NCBI GenBank assembly: GCA_003797895.1
Contig: RKQB01000002.1
Coordinates: forward strand, 435,354 to 499,353
Length of the DNA stretch: 64,000 nt
Direction of reading: 5' to 3'
DNA from: Cyclobacteriaceae bacterium YHN15
Lineage (GTDB): Bacteria; Bacteroidota; Bacteroidia; Cytophagales; Cyclobacteriaceae
Position numbers and translations under genes: made by a program. Positions 44,710 through 53,420 of this stretch are shown here, in pieces; positions within the stretch are counted from its first letter, which is position 1; each line of letters starts with the position of its first letter. The notes below the pieces were generated by a model. That model was not told the origin of the DNA. It ran no database searches and worked only from the letters and a program-made list of their open reading frames with translations.

Positions 44710-45114
44710 TTAGCTTGGTATTTGGTCAGGATCACTATACAACACTTCCCACTGATGTCCATCAAGATCAGCAAAGCTATCGTAATACATCCAACCATGG
44801 TCAGCGGCTTCTCTGTAACGGGTTGCCCCATTTTCCAGGGCTATTTTTACCATCTCATCAACCTTTTTGCGGCTTTCCACCTCAATGGCAAGCAAAACTT
44901 GGGTAGTGCTATGGTCTGCTACAGATCTATTGGTGAAAGTGGAGAAAAACTCCTTTTTTAGCAGCATGGCGTAAATGCTTCCTTCTTTTAACATCAGGCA
45001 TAGCCCCTTGTCATCAGAATAACTTTCGTTGAAAGAAAAATCAAGTTTGGTCCAAAAGGACCTGGATCTGTCCAGATCTTCCACAGGCAGGTTTACATAA
45101 ATTGCTTTTATCAT
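44710..45114 (-). CDS. VOC-superfamily glyoxalase/bleomycin-resistance-like protein
   Basis: 134 aa. Two VOC halves are visible: MIKAIYVNLPVEDLDRSRSF and, in the second, WMYYDSFADLDGHQWEVLYSD with H and E as metal-ligand candidates. It is first of a three-gene minus-strand set (VOC, SRPBCC, PhnB-like) with 1- and 14-bp gaps, an order often seen in Bacteroidota. The set may handle toxic small molecules, but nothing shows the ligand. Confidence 0.9.
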   Translation of the reverse strand: MIKAIYVNLPVEDLDRSRSFWTKLDFSFNESYSDDKGLCLMLKEGSIYAMLLKKEFFSTFTNRSVADHSTTQVLLAIEVESRKKVDEMVKIALENGATRYREAADHGWMYYDSFADLDGHQWEVLYSDPDQIPS

Positions 45115-45251
45115 TGTGGTTTTGGGTTTTGTTGATTTATTGTTTCCTAATTATCCCTAAAATGCACTCTATTATCTATCAATATAAAAAAATTCTTATT
45201 GAATAGGAAAGAAATTGAACCTGCCAAGTGGTCTGATTTGGCATTAATTTG

Positions 45252-46622
45252 TCATTCAGGCAATTTTGACAACACCCTGTCAATATTTTGTTCCATCCCA
45301 ATGGATGGTTCCATCAAATCAGAATTTAGAATGATACCATCCTGATCAATCAAAAAATACTTAGGAATGGATTTGATGAGGTATCTGTCCCCAAAATCAG
45401 TATTCATACCGTCAGGAATATGCAATTCCATCCCCAAATTATCAGGGTTGGTTTTTTGAACATAATCCAACCATCTGTCTTTAGATCTATCGATGGAAAT
45501 AAACACTATGGCAACTTTGGGATTGGCCTCATATTTTTTGGCAATCTCCAACATTTTTATACGATGTTGGATACAGGGTCCGCACCAGGTGGCCCAAGTG
45601 TCAATCACAACAATTTTCCCTTTTAAGTTCGACAACCTAAGCACAGACCCATCAGGCCTGAATCCTTCAAAGTCATAGCCTTTTACTCCTTGCTGAGAAG
45701 AAAAAAAGGAACGGGTAGCCCCATCAATTAAAAATGAATAGGTATTGTCTGATTCCCTCTGAAAAGCTTCTTTAATCGTATTGGTAGTAAATAATTTTTC
45801 ATGAGGTCTCCAATAGGAAGGATTTTCAATCACTTCTTTTAGATAAACCGCTTTCAAAAAATTCTGTAAGTCCTCTGTCTTTGTTTTGGCTTCAATATAG
45901 TCCAGAAAAACGCCTATGTTTTCTATGGAATCTCTTTCCTTCAATAACTGGATTTCATACTTATACAACAGCGTATTGGGAAGAGACTTGGTATAGATAT
46001 TTTCATTTTCTATGTCATCAATGAAACTGAAAAATTCATCCCCAGGTGAAATTTCTTTGATAATCCGGCCATAAAACATCAAAAAGGAATAAGCCCTGGC
46101 CTTGTTTTGATAGGTCAATATTCCCAATTCCTCCTCAGAAAGTATAGACTTAAAACCCTTCAATTGGTTTGCTCTGACCTGAACCAAACTATCAAACAAG
46201 TCTCTGACTTTCCATGGATTATCCTCGGCAAAAATGGTTTTATCATGCTTTGAAAACATCAAATTATTGGATTTCCATAAATAATTGGCCAATGAATCCG
46301 GGATGGAATGTTCTGTTCTGATAGAATTTGTATCAATGACCACACTTTTCTTAGCACCCGGGCTGAGTACGGTCAGATAGGTTGATTCTGAGCTTTTAAT
46401 GGCAAGTTCTCCTAGCCTGGTCTCTCCTATCGAAAATGTGTATTCTTTGCCGATGTGATCTAAGGGCATTTTCAATAGTGTATGTCCAGTATATATATCA
46501 TTAATATACAGGGTATCAAAATCAGTACTATTGCCTCCTATAGTAATGGTAACCAACTTTCTTTCTTCACATGCTGAAATGGTAAGAAGGAAAATAAAAA
46601 CAAGTATATTAATACATCTCAT
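45252..46622 (-). CDS. TlpA-family thioredoxin-like lipoprotein
   Basis: 456 aa. The signal peptide ends in a lipobox (TISACEERK, Cys about 18). A ~300-residue N-terminal region has no recognised catalytic motif and includes helical segments. The C-terminal thioredoxin-like domain (about 325-456) has WATWCGPCIQH (CxxC), and SIPKYFLIDQDG (cis-Pro). It is probably an envelope reductase helping cytochrome or other thiol proteins. It lies 24 bp upstream of the convergent direction end of the DUF4256 gene on the same strand and may be cotranscribed with it. Confidence 0.9.
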   Translation of the reverse strand: MRCINILVFIFLLTISACEERKLVTITIGGNSTDFDTLYINDIYTGHTLLKMPLDHIGKEYTFSIGETRLGELAIKSSESTYLTVLSPGAKKSVVIDTNSIRTEHSIPDSLANYLWKSNNLMFSKHDKTIFAEDNPWKVRDLFDSLVQVRANQLKGFKSILSEEELGILTYQNKARAYSFLMFYGRIIKEISPGDEFFSFIDDIENENIYTKSLPNTLLYKYEIQLLKERDSIENIGVFLDYIEAKTKTEDLQNFLKAVYLKEVIENPSYWRPHEKLFTTNTIKEAFQRESDNTYSFLIDGATRSFFSSQQGVKGYDFEGFRPDGSVLRLSNLKGKIVVIDTWATWCGPCIQHRIKMLEIAKKYEANPKVAIVFISIDRSKDRWLDYVQKTNPDNLGMELHIPDGMNTDFGDRYLIKSIPKYFLIDQDGIILNSDLMEPSIGMEQNIDRVLSKLPE

Positions 46623-46646
46623 TTCAAAAATTATTAAAAAGGTGAA

Positions 46647-47204
46647 TCATACCCTCAAAGATCCTCTGAATCCTCTTGCTCCGTAATAGGACTCCGCCCC
46701 ATTATGATAAATAAATACATGTCCATAGCGCCAATCACCAAAAATTGCCCCACCAAGATTTCTGATACCATCCGGTGTTTTCAGCCAACTGGAGGTCTTG
46801 GTATCAAATTTTCCCAATTGCTGTAAGAATTTATATTCTTCCTCATTTAACACTTCAATTCCCATCTCCGCTGCCATTCCCAAGGCAGAATTTTGAGGTT
46901 TATTTTGTTTTCTCGAGGCCAAAGCCTCCGGATCATAGCAAACGCTTCTGCGGTCTTTTGGACTTTCCGGCGAACAATCCATAAAAATATATTCACCCGT
47001 TATATCATCCTGACCTACCACATCAGGCTCACCGCCTGTCAGCTCCATCTGATTCAAAGACCAAAGTTTTTCGGGATTGGCCAATAACTTTTCCTCAACC
47101 CTCTCCCATTCAATGTTCGGGTGCCGGTTCATATTTTTCAGGAAACGGTTTTTTACAATTTTGAGAAGTGATGCTGTCTCTTCAGTTCTTAGAAAGGGTT
47201 TCAT
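46647..47204 (-). CDS. DUF4256-family protein
   Basis: 185 aa, full length. Characteristic blocks are LWSLNQMELTGGEPDVVG, FMDCSPESPKDRRSVCYD, and the C-terminal GDWRYGHVFIYHNGAESYYG. Function is unknown. It has no signal peptide and is probably cytosolic. It is followed by the TlpA-type lipoprotein gene 24 bp downstream on the same strand. Family recognition is strong from the conserved blocks. Confidence 0.88.
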   Translation of the reverse strand: MKPFLRTEETASLLKIVKNRFLKNMNRHPNIEWERVEEKLLANPEKLWSLNQMELTGGEPDVVGQDDITGEYIFMDCSPESPKDRRSVCYDPEALASRKQNKPQNSALGMAAEMGIEVLNEEEYKFLQQLGKFDTKTSSWLKTPDGIRNLGGAIFGDWRYGHVFIYHNGAESYYGARGFRGSLRV

Positions 47205-47411
47205 ACCAATTCTGTGGTTTATGGATTGTACTCAATACGATAGACTTTTCTGTAAATTCTAAAAAAAACGTCAAGTTGACTAAGGTTGAGAGACGAACAT
47301 AGTTTTCCCTAATTTTTTAGGAAATATAATGTTATAAATTTTTTAACTAAAATGCATTTATAGCTGGAATATTTATGATTTTTTATGGCCTAAAATCCTC
47401 TGACTTTCTTG

Positions 47412-47419
47412 TACTTTTG
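47412..47419 (+). promoter_or_regulatory. Candidate -7 promoter box (TACTTTTG) of a leader-gene pair
   Basis: TACTTTTG fits TAnnTTTG exactly and lies 35 bp before the short frame at 47454. A -33 TTTG is not clear at the expected distance (nearest T-rich sequence at 47381-47384). Confidence 0.45.
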
Positions 47420-47453
47420 CAGATAGCCCATTCCAAATTATCGAAAAAGTCCC

Positions 47454-47516
47454 ATGAATAAAAAAAAGATCAATAACCAATCTACCCAGCCCTTTAATAA
47501 AAAAATAAGCTTATGA
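47454..47516 (+). CDS. Possible 20-residue leader peptide coupled to a membrane-protein gene
   Basis: ATG at 47454, stop TGA at 47514-47516. The product is a 20-residue Lys/Asn/Gln-rich peptide (MNKKKINNQSTQPFNKKISL). Its stop overlaps the next start codon (ATGA, 47513-47516), and a -7-like box lies 35 bp upstream. The four-base overlap suggests translational coupling in a genome with little Shine-Dalgarno use. Expression is not shown. Confidence 0.35.
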   Translation: MNKKKINNQSTQPFNKKISL

Positions 47517-47797
47517 AAAAGAAAAGATTGCCTTTACTCTTAATAATAGTGATCCTGCTTTTGTTTGCCCCTTTAATCTTAATGCAATTTACGGAAGAAG
47601 TCAAATGGAGCTTTTTGGATTTTGTAAAGATGGGTGCATTATTGCTTGGTGCAGCTTTATTGACTGAATTGATTTTCAGGAAAGTCCAACTACTCCAACA
47701 TAGAATAATCCTCGTGGCAATGGTTTTGGTATTGTTTTTTCTCATTTGGGCCGAACTGGCTGTCGGTATCTTTGGGACTCCATTTGCCGGGAATTAA
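47513..47797 (+). CDS. Small three-helix membrane protein (hypothetical)
   Basis: 94 aa, not recognised. Three membrane helices are predicted at about residues 6-22, 36-53 and 63-85. The N-terminus is basic (MKKKR), favouring a cytosolic start. No motif suggests a function. The start codon overlaps the stop of a 20-codon upstream frame. It is monocistronic apart from that. Confidence 0.7.
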   Translation: MKKKRLPLLLIIVILLLFAPLILMQFTEEVKWSFLDFVKMGALLLGAALLTELIFRKVQLLQHRIILVAMVLVLFFLIWAELAVGIFGTPFAGN

Positions 47798-47860
47798 ATA
47801 CCTGACAAATGGGGTAAAAGTGCTGGGAATCCAGGACAGATTCGCCTAAGAGCTCTTGAT

Positions 47861-48109
47861 CTACTTACACTCCCCACTGGTAAACTTCAAAATCCCACTG
47901 TTGATAGCTTCACAACTGTTGCCATAAGTCTTATTGTCACAGCCACAAACAGGATTATAAAGCGCAATGCAGGCTGCATCATGCTTGATCTTAGAACTAT
48001 CAAAGCAATCTGCATCCAATAGGATTTCTGAAGGATTGTTGCTTTCACACAAAAAAGCCGAAAAAGCGATAAAAATTACCGCGGCAAATAGATTTAGGTG
48101 TTTTCTCAT
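47861..48109 (-). CDS. Secreted Kazal-type inhibitor-like protein
   Basis: 82 aa from the ATG at 48109; a longer frame starts at 48178, but only the shorter form begins directly with a signal peptide (MRKHLNLFAAVIFIAFSAFL). The mature part has six cysteines in the Kazal order, with C-x-ALYNPVCGCDNKTYGNSCEA matching the VCGxDxxTYxNxCxA signature. Kazal domains inhibit serine proteases; bacterial copies are rare but known in Bacteroidota and Proteobacteria. The P1 region near IALYNP is uncertain. It might protect the cell against its own or host proteases. Confidence 0.85.
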   Translation of the reverse strand: MRKHLNLFAAVIFIAFSAFLCESNNPSEILLDADCFDSSKIKHDAACIALYNPVCGCDNKTYGNSCEAINSGILKFTSGECK

Positions 48110-48244
48110 AGCTTTTATTTTTAAATAGGACGGAAAGTTCAGGCTGAATGCTACAGCTTTATTTATTTTTTTTCTCATTTTATTATTCTTTGATGTTTAG
48201 GGTATAGATTAAGGAAAGATTTTCACTAAAATCAACAACTTCCT

Positions 48245-48607
48245 ATGCTGACAGCTATTCATCCTAAATTACCCATGCGAGACAAAACGAAAACAAAAGA
48301 TTTTTACATTAACCATTTGGGTTTCCAGGAATTTGGCAAGGCTGACTATGAAGGATACCTGATGCTGTTTAGGGACAATGTACAAATCCACTTTTTTGAA
48401 TTTAAAGCCCTTGACCCCAGTGAAAACTACGGGCAGGTGTACATCAGGACCAAGGATATCCATAGGCTTTACCAGGAATTTATCAATAAACAAGTAAAAA
48501 TTCATCCCAATGGCCCATTAGAAGCCAGACCCTGGGGACAATTGGAGTTTTCCTTGCTTGACCCTGATAATAATCTATTGACATTTGGACAGGATCTTTA
48601 CCCTTAG
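48245..48607 (+). CDS. VOC-superfamily bleomycin-resistance-like protein
   Basis: 120 aa with the small single-chain VOC pattern: KLPMRDKTKTKDFYINHLGF, then VQIHFFEF, IRTKDIHRLYQEFI and a closing WGQLEFSLLDPDNNLLTFGQ. These proteins bind small toxic molecules or catalyse metal-dependent changes. It converges with the MBL-fold gene (26 bp gap). Complete and unremarkable. Confidence 0.9.
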   Translation: MLTAIHPKLPMRDKTKTKDFYINHLGFQEFGKADYEGYLMLFRDNVQIHFFEFKALDPSENYGQVYIRTKDIHRLYQEFINKQVKIHPNGPLEARPWGQLEFSLLDPDNNLLTFGQDLYP

Positions 48608-48633
48608 CATAGTAAATCGACTATTTTTTTGAA

Positions 48634-49761
48634 TCACTCAACACTTTTCCACCAAGCTGAGAAAATTTGATTTTCATCATCTAACCAAATCTTCTCCCCT
48701 ATAATAGGTGTCAGCAGAGGCATTTTATATTGTTTACTGAATTTATACACCTCTGAAATGGGTTCGGACCAGGGATGCATTGAAAGTGCAAATTTGGAGG
48801 AATGAACCGGCATTAAGCTATTGGCTTTTAGGTCTAAGGCCGCCTTTACCGTTTCTTCCGGAAAAAAATGAATATTTCTCCATGCCTGGTTATATTGTCC
48901 ATTGTCCAAGATGGCCAGATCTATTGGCCCATGTACTTCACCGATTTCAGCCAAATGGGTATCAAATCCACTGTCTCCACCAACATATATTTTTCGATTG
49001 GTGCTCTCCACTACATATGATAACCATAGGGTATTGTTCCTGGAAAAAGCCCTTCCGGAAAAATGCCTTGCCTGGCAGGTGTGTATTTTCAGGTCTTGAA
49101 ATTCAACGGTCTCATCCCAGTCTTTCTCGATAATGGCATTTGGGGAATAACCCCAAAACTCAAAATGTGATCCCACACCCAGCCCACAGATCACGATTTG
49201 AACTTTATCCTTTATTGCCACAATCGTCTCATAATCCAAATGATCGTAATGGTCATGTGTGATAAGTAAAAAATCAATTTCAGGTAGATCAAAAACAGTA
49301 TAGGGGTCCGTTCCCTTAAAGGCTTTTACACTGCCGGGAACAGGTGAGGCATTGCCGCTGAATACAGGATCCACTAGAAATCTTTTACCCTCGAGTTGCA
49401 TAAAATAAGAGGAATGGCCAAACCAAACCAGTATATTTTCATCCCGATCCAATTGAAGTAAATCTGTTTTAACAGAAGGGATTATGCCTTTAGGTTCCCT
49501 GTCAGGTTGTTTCTTTAGCAATTGGTCATACAATAGGCTACTGATGGAATACCCCTCAGCAAACATGGGGGTAAAACTGGAATTTTCAAATTTATCTTTT
49601 TTGAATTGGGGAGATTGCCGTATTCTGCTCAAGCGTTCCCCACTGGGAGCTTTACCGAATTTTGGGTGTTGTAAATAGAGGATCACACCTATTGCCAAAA
49701 GCATGATGATACTCAAGAAAATGATCATAGCATATTTCAAAAATTTCAGGAATCCTTTCAT
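48634..49761 (-). CDS. MBL-fold metal-dependent hydrolase (UlaG/NAPE-PLD-like), membrane-anchored
   Basis: 375 aa from the ATG at 49761; an earlier ATG at 49791 adds ten residues. An N-terminal membrane helix (about 5-27) anchors it. The active-site motif is LITHDHYDHLDYET (HxHxDH), with VGGDSGFDTH and a late PVHSSKFALSMHPW for other ligands. This subgroup includes phosphodiesterases such as NAPE-PLD and lactonases. The catalytic domain is probably outside the inner membrane. Same-strand neighbours are 100 bp apart. Confidence 0.9.
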   Translation of the reverse strand: MKGFLKFLKYAMIIFLSIIMLLAIGVILYLQHPKFGKAPSGERLSRIRQSPQFKKDKFENSSFTPMFAEGYSISSLLYDQLLKKQPDREPKGIIPSVKTDLLQLDRDENILVWFGHSSYFMQLEGKRFLVDPVFSGNASPVPGSVKAFKGTDPYTVFDLPEIDFLLITHDHYDHLDYETIVAIKDKVQIVICGLGVGSHFEFWGYSPNAIIEKDWDETVEFQDLKIHTCQARHFSGRAFSRNNTLWLSYVVESTNRKIYVGGDSGFDTHLAEIGEVHGPIDLAILDNGQYNQAWRNIHFFPEETVKAALDLKANSLMPVHSSKFALSMHPWSEPISEVYKFSKQYKMPLLTPIIGEKIWLDDENQIFSAWWKSVE

Positions 49762-49861
49762 TAACACAAAATGTAGGAAATGTATAGTCAATACAATTTG
49801 CTAAGACATAAAGTTTAAACAAAAATGTGGTATTCTTAAAAAATCATGAAAGGATAATTCA

Positions 49862-50392
49862 TCAATTTGAAGTCATCAACATAATAACCTCTGCAGGAGG
49901 GGTTTGCGTTATCTTGATACGGTCAAATAAGAAAAATGCCTGTACCAGAAAATCTGTTTCCTGAAAAGTCTTTACAGGGCTGACCCCATGGTTTTCTACC
50001 TTGAAAAGAGGTCCATAAGGCCCTATAATCTCATAGCCATTGGGATAACGCTTTCGTTTTACATTAATTTCCTCTCCATTTATAAAAATGAACCTTCCGG
50101 CCCCCCCTAAATTTCCCTTTGCTCTTCCGATTTCCATTTTGGATTCATTGTCCACAAAACGGGCCCTTTTGAATTTGGAATTATTGTGATGGTAAAATAC
50201 CCTGTAAGACCTGCCCTCATAGCTGATATCTGCATACCGTAATCCCGGATCCATCCACATTTTTGCTACTTCACCCTTTTCATCCTTGAATACAATCTCA
50301 TGCTTCGGGATACTCCAGGCTCCTTGGGTCTGCGCTTTTGAAAATACTACTACAGTAATAAAAAGCAAAACAAATGATGCAGTTGATTTCAT
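49862..50392 (-). CDS. Hypothetical secreted protein
   Basis: 176 aa, not recognised. A signal peptide (about 1-20, ending VFSKAQ) is followed by a beta-rich mature part with DEKGEVAKMWMDPGLRYADI, RARFVDNESKMEIGRAKGNL and KRYPNGYEIIGPYG. No cysteines or catalytic motifs stand out. It is probably periplasmic. It lies 100 bp upstream of the MBL-fold gene on the same strand. Confidence 0.7.
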   Translation of the reverse strand: MKSTASFVLLFITVVVFSKAQTQGAWSIPKHEIVFKDEKGEVAKMWMDPGLRYADISYEGRSYRVFYHHNNSKFKRARFVDNESKMEIGRAKGNLGGAGRFIFINGEEINVKRKRYPNGYEIIGPYGPLFKVENHGVSPVKTFQETDFLVQAFFLFDRIKITQTPPAEVIMLMTSN

Positions 50393-50632
50393 AGCCCAGG
50401 AAGTTTATAATAAATTCATACGGAAAAAATAAGTATTAGTTGAGTTTTGATTTATCAGATTCAATCTAAAATTTAAAACGAAGCCACCTAACTTTTTTAA
50501 ACACATGAATATCTCTAAATTCATAAAATTTTTATTTTTTCTTTTTTCCATTTGACGTTAGATTTTTTTTAGATTTAGTTTTAATCCAGAAACTTTCAGT
50601 CTTTTCACAGAAAAGCATCAAAATCAGAATTG

Positions 50633-50640
50633 TACTTTTG
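50633..50640 (+). promoter_or_regulatory. TACTTTTG -7 box that fixes the acetyltransferase start
   Basis: A perfect TAnnTTTG box. Transcription would begin near 50647, downstream of the ATG at 50630, so the ATG at 50660 is the usable start of the following gene. No clear -33 element was seen. Confidence 0.55.
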
Positions 50641-50659
50641 CAAGGGTTTGGCCATTGAA

Positions 50660-51133
50660 ATGAATTTTAACGAAATAAATATTAAACAATTATCTTCGGA
50701 AGAAGCACCGTTTGAACTATTGCTTTTGGCTGATCCATCTCCAAAAATGGTTAATAGTTACCTGAACCAATGTGAAATATTTGCTGCTGCACTAAAAAGT
50801 GAAATCATTGGAATTATTTTGCTTTCACCAATTCAGGAAAACACCATTGAGATTAAAAATATTTCTGTTAAGCCCAATTATCAAAACAAGGGTTTAGGAA
50901 AATTACTTCTTCATCATGCTGAAGAATTCGCAATAATAAAAGGTTATTCAAAACTCAGAATCTGTACCGGTAATTCCAGTTTAAACCAAATTTTACTTTA
51001 TCAAAAAATGGAATATCTAATCATTGAAGAGGTGGAAAATTTCTTCCCTCAACATTATGCCGAACCCATTTTTGAAAATGGTATTTTATGCACTAATCTG
51101 ATCATTCTGGAAAAAGAAATCTCTTCTTCCTAG
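50660..51133 (+). CDS. GNAT-family N-acetyltransferase
   Basis: 157 aa from the ATG at 50660, chosen because a -7 box spans 50633-50640 and the peptide then begins MNFNEINIKQL. The acetyl-CoA site is VKPNYQNKGLGKLLLHHAEEFA (Q/RxxGxG/A). The C-terminal beta strand segment (LRICTGNSSLNQILLYQKMEY) fits the fold. The substrate is unknown. Its last 48 bases overlap, tail to tail, the CPBP protease gene on the other strand. Confidence 0.87.
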   Translation: MNFNEINIKQLSSEEAPFELLLLADPSPKMVNSYLNQCEIFAAALKSEIIGIILLSPIQENTIEIKNISVKPNYQNKGLGKLLLHHAEEFAIIKGYSKLRICTGNSSLNQILLYQKMEYLIIEEVENFFPQHYAEPIFENGILCTNLIILEKEISSS

Positions 51134-51952
51134 TTTTTTCCTTTTCTTTCTTAAGGCTAAGCCTATAATCAAATACAATAAAGTAGGAATAATTCCACAA
51201 ATAGGTGAAATCCATATTTCTTTTCCTGAAGAAACCTGAATATAGCCATCAATTACTAAATGATTGATCAATGCATCCTCTACGGCATGTAATAATACAA
51301 CAGGCCAAACAGATCTCGTAATCAAGAAAATTTCAACAAACATGACAGTCCATGCCATCATATTAATTATCGCAATCCATGCAAAAGCCATCTTGCTAAC
51401 AGGTAAAACGGATTGAATGGCTTCATAAGGAAGAAACTCCAAATAGTAGGGTAAATGCCAAAACCCCCAAATCAACCCAACAATCAAGTAAAGCCAAAGA
51501 TCCGGAATTTTAAGTTGATATAACTTGGAAGCGAGATAGCCTCTCCAAACAGATTCCTCAAAGATGTTTTTCAGAATATTTACCAGAAGTAAACTGAAAA
51601 AAATACTGAAATAAGTTTCTGAATTAAAGGCTTCAAATGAAGTCCAGCCCCATAAATTGCCCAAAAAAAGTGTAATTCCGGTAACTATTGGGAAAATTAA
51701 AAAGGCTATAACATACCACTGAAAATTATTTTTGAAATTTGGTTTAAGCCCGGCATCTTTCCATCCATCACCAAAAAAAGTGCGCAATAAAATAACTACT
51801 AGTAAAGGAGTTATCAGCCAAATGGCCATACCCAAAGTTTCTTCCTCCTTTTGATCGGGAAGAATCCTATCAAACATAACCCCTATCCAACCTATACCAA
51901 GGGCAATTATGGTAAAAATAAGCAGATTTCTTTTGGTTAACCTTCTATCCAT
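51086..51952 (-). CDS. CPBP-family intramembrane metalloprotease-like protein
   Basis: 288 aa from the ATG at 51952; a start at 51991 adds 13 residues. About eight membrane helices are visible. Abi/CAAX motifs are intact: EESVWRGYLASKL (EExxxR), WGFWHLPYYL (FxxxH) and VVLLHAVEDALIN. Relatives process prenylated proteins or confer bacteriocin immunity; this one's role is unknown. The end of the gene overlaps the convergent acetyltransferase gene by 48 bp. Confidence 0.88.
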   Translation of the reverse strand: MDRRLTKRNLLIFTIIALGIGWIGVMFDRILPDQKEEETLGMAIWLITPLLVVILLRTFFGDGWKDAGLKPNFKNNFQWYVIAFLIFPIVTGITLFLGNLWGWTSFEAFNSETYFSIFFSLLLVNILKNIFEESVWRGYLASKLYQLKIPDLWLYLIVGLIWGFWHLPYYLEFLPYEAIQSVLPVSKMAFAWIAIINMMAWTVMFVEIFLITRSVWPVVLLHAVEDALINHLVIDGYIQVSSGKEIWISPICGIIPTLLYLIIGLALRKKRKKLGRRDFFFQNDQISA

Positions 51953-52013
51953 TATTGAAGTGTTTGATTTAAAATTATCAAAAATTCCCAATTATGATGA
52001 TTACTCCTCCCTT

Positions 52014-52044
52014 AAAAAGGCCAGATGATTCATCTGGCCTTTTT
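52014..52044 (-). terminator. Rho-independent terminator after the TolC-family gene
   Basis: AAAAAGGCCAGATGA pairs with TCATCTGGCCTTTTT with almost no loop and T-runs on both strands, so it can work in both directions. It lies 29 bp beyond the stop of the TolC gene. Confidence 0.85.
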
Positions 52045-52072
52045 GTATTAAAGAAAGTCTATTTAAATATTA

Positions 52073-53419
52073 TTAATCAGCAGTCTCTACCCCTACTTCC
52101 AAAACACCCAATGCATATCTTAAAATTACCTCCTGGAAAAAGAGGGTGTATAAGGCCTGGGCATAGTCGGATTGGGCAGTGACCAATTGTTGATTGGCCT
52201 GGGAAAGGTCGACAAAGTTGCTGACCCCAAGCCTGAATCTTTCGGATATGGCAGATTGTGCTTCCACTGCAGCCGTCAACTGTACTTTGGTGGCCTCCTC
52301 TCTTTTTATGGCTGCTTTATAATTTTCATGGGATAGTTTTATCTCCTGTCCTATTCTTCTTTCCAATGCCATCCTTTCCAATTGTTGATTTTGGAACTGT
52401 ACCCTACTCCTTACTACATCCGCTTTGTTGTTGAAATTATTGAAAATCGGAATATTCAAGGAAAAACCTATTGACTGCTGTGGGAAGATTTGCCATAACT
52501 GTGCGTTTATACTTCTCTCATCAAATGAAGTATAAAATGTATTATAGTTGAAGAAAGCATTGATTTGGGGATATAGTGCCGCTTTACTTGCAGCTATCAT
52601 TCTTTTGTTTCCATTTTCAAGGAGCTGCTGTTGTTTGAAGTCCTTTCTTTGCTGTATAGCCAGATTATACAATTCATCCAGGGACAATGAAAAGTACTCA
52701 CTATTCATGGGTTCAATACTCACAGGTTCCACCAAAGGGATTACATTGGGTTCCAACTGAAGGGTTTCCGCCAAAACCCAGGCATCTGTTTCCCATTGGA
52801 TTTTGGCATTCAAAGCTACTACTTCCAGTCTTGCCACTTCAGATTGCTGGTTATACTGGTCTGAAATTGTCCTCAAGCCTGCCTGAACGAAGCCATCAAT
52901 CTGTTCCAATTGTTTTTTCTGGTTTTCCAGGTTTTCCAAGGCAATCCGGTAAAGTTCCTGATCCAATAAAACCTGCAAATATTGTTGGGCCACATTGAAC
53001 ATCACATCCTGGGCAGCCCTGTCCAAACCATTTTTCCCTGCTTCTTCAAAATAATGGGTTGCCCTGGTCGTATTGATTCTCCTGGCCCCGTTAAATATGG
53101 GCACATTGGTGTTTAAATTTGCGGTAATGATATTATTGGCTTCTGTGGTTACAATCAACTCCCCTTCCACCTGCTGAAACTGTTGTCCTATTTGCCTAAA
53201 GGTATTGTTACTCAGGTTCAGATTGGGAAGATGGCCCATGATAGCTGCCTTTTTTTCCACCTTTAATACTTCTTGCTGGTTTTGTAATGACCTATAAGTC
53301 AGGTTGTGGTTCAAACCTAACTGTACAGCCTCACGAAAATTGATACTCAGGGTGTCCTGGGCACTTAACTCTCCAATAAATGCACCCAATATCAAACAGG
53401 TAATCAGTAACTTTTTCAT
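52073..53419 (-). CDS. TolC-family outer-membrane efflux protein
   Basis: 448 aa from the ATG at 53419; a start at 53443 is possible but lies inside the ABC ATPase gene. The 53419 start gives a signal peptide (MKKLLITCLILGAFIGELSAQ) and leaves 1 bp after the ATPase stop. The long helical OEP pattern is present in two repeats (LNHNLTYRSLQNQQEV; LRTISDQYNQQSEVARLEVVALN; FRLGVSNFVDLSQANQQL). It should form the trimeric outer-membrane duct of an ABC or RND efflux system. The gene order places it with the MacB-type ATPase and two FtsX-type permeases. A strong hairpin terminator follows. Confidence 0.9.
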   Translation of the reverse strand: MKKLLITCLILGAFIGELSAQDTLSINFREAVQLGLNHNLTYRSLQNQQEVLKVEKKAAIMGHLPNLNLSNNTFRQIGQQFQQVEGELIVTTEANNIITANLNTNVPIFNGARRINTTRATHYFEEAGKNGLDRAAQDVMFNVAQQYLQVLLDQELYRIALENLENQKKQLEQIDGFVQAGLRTISDQYNQQSEVARLEVVALNAKIQWETDAWVLAETLQLEPNVIPLVEPVSIEPMNSEYFSLSLDELYNLAIQQRKDFKQQQLLENGNKRMIAASKAALYPQINAFFNYNTFYTSFDERSINAQLWQIFPQQSIGFSLNIPIFNNFNNKADVVRSRVQFQNQQLERMALERRIGQEIKLSHENYKAAIKREEATKVQLTAAVEAQSAISERFRLGVSNFVDLSQANQQLVTAQSDYAQALYTLFFQEVILRYALGVLEVGVETAD

Positions 53420-53420
53420 A

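Noticed and set aside
44286..44906. 206-codon plus-strand open frame
   Set aside because: It is antisense to the VOC and SRPBCC genes, whose translations match known families end to end.
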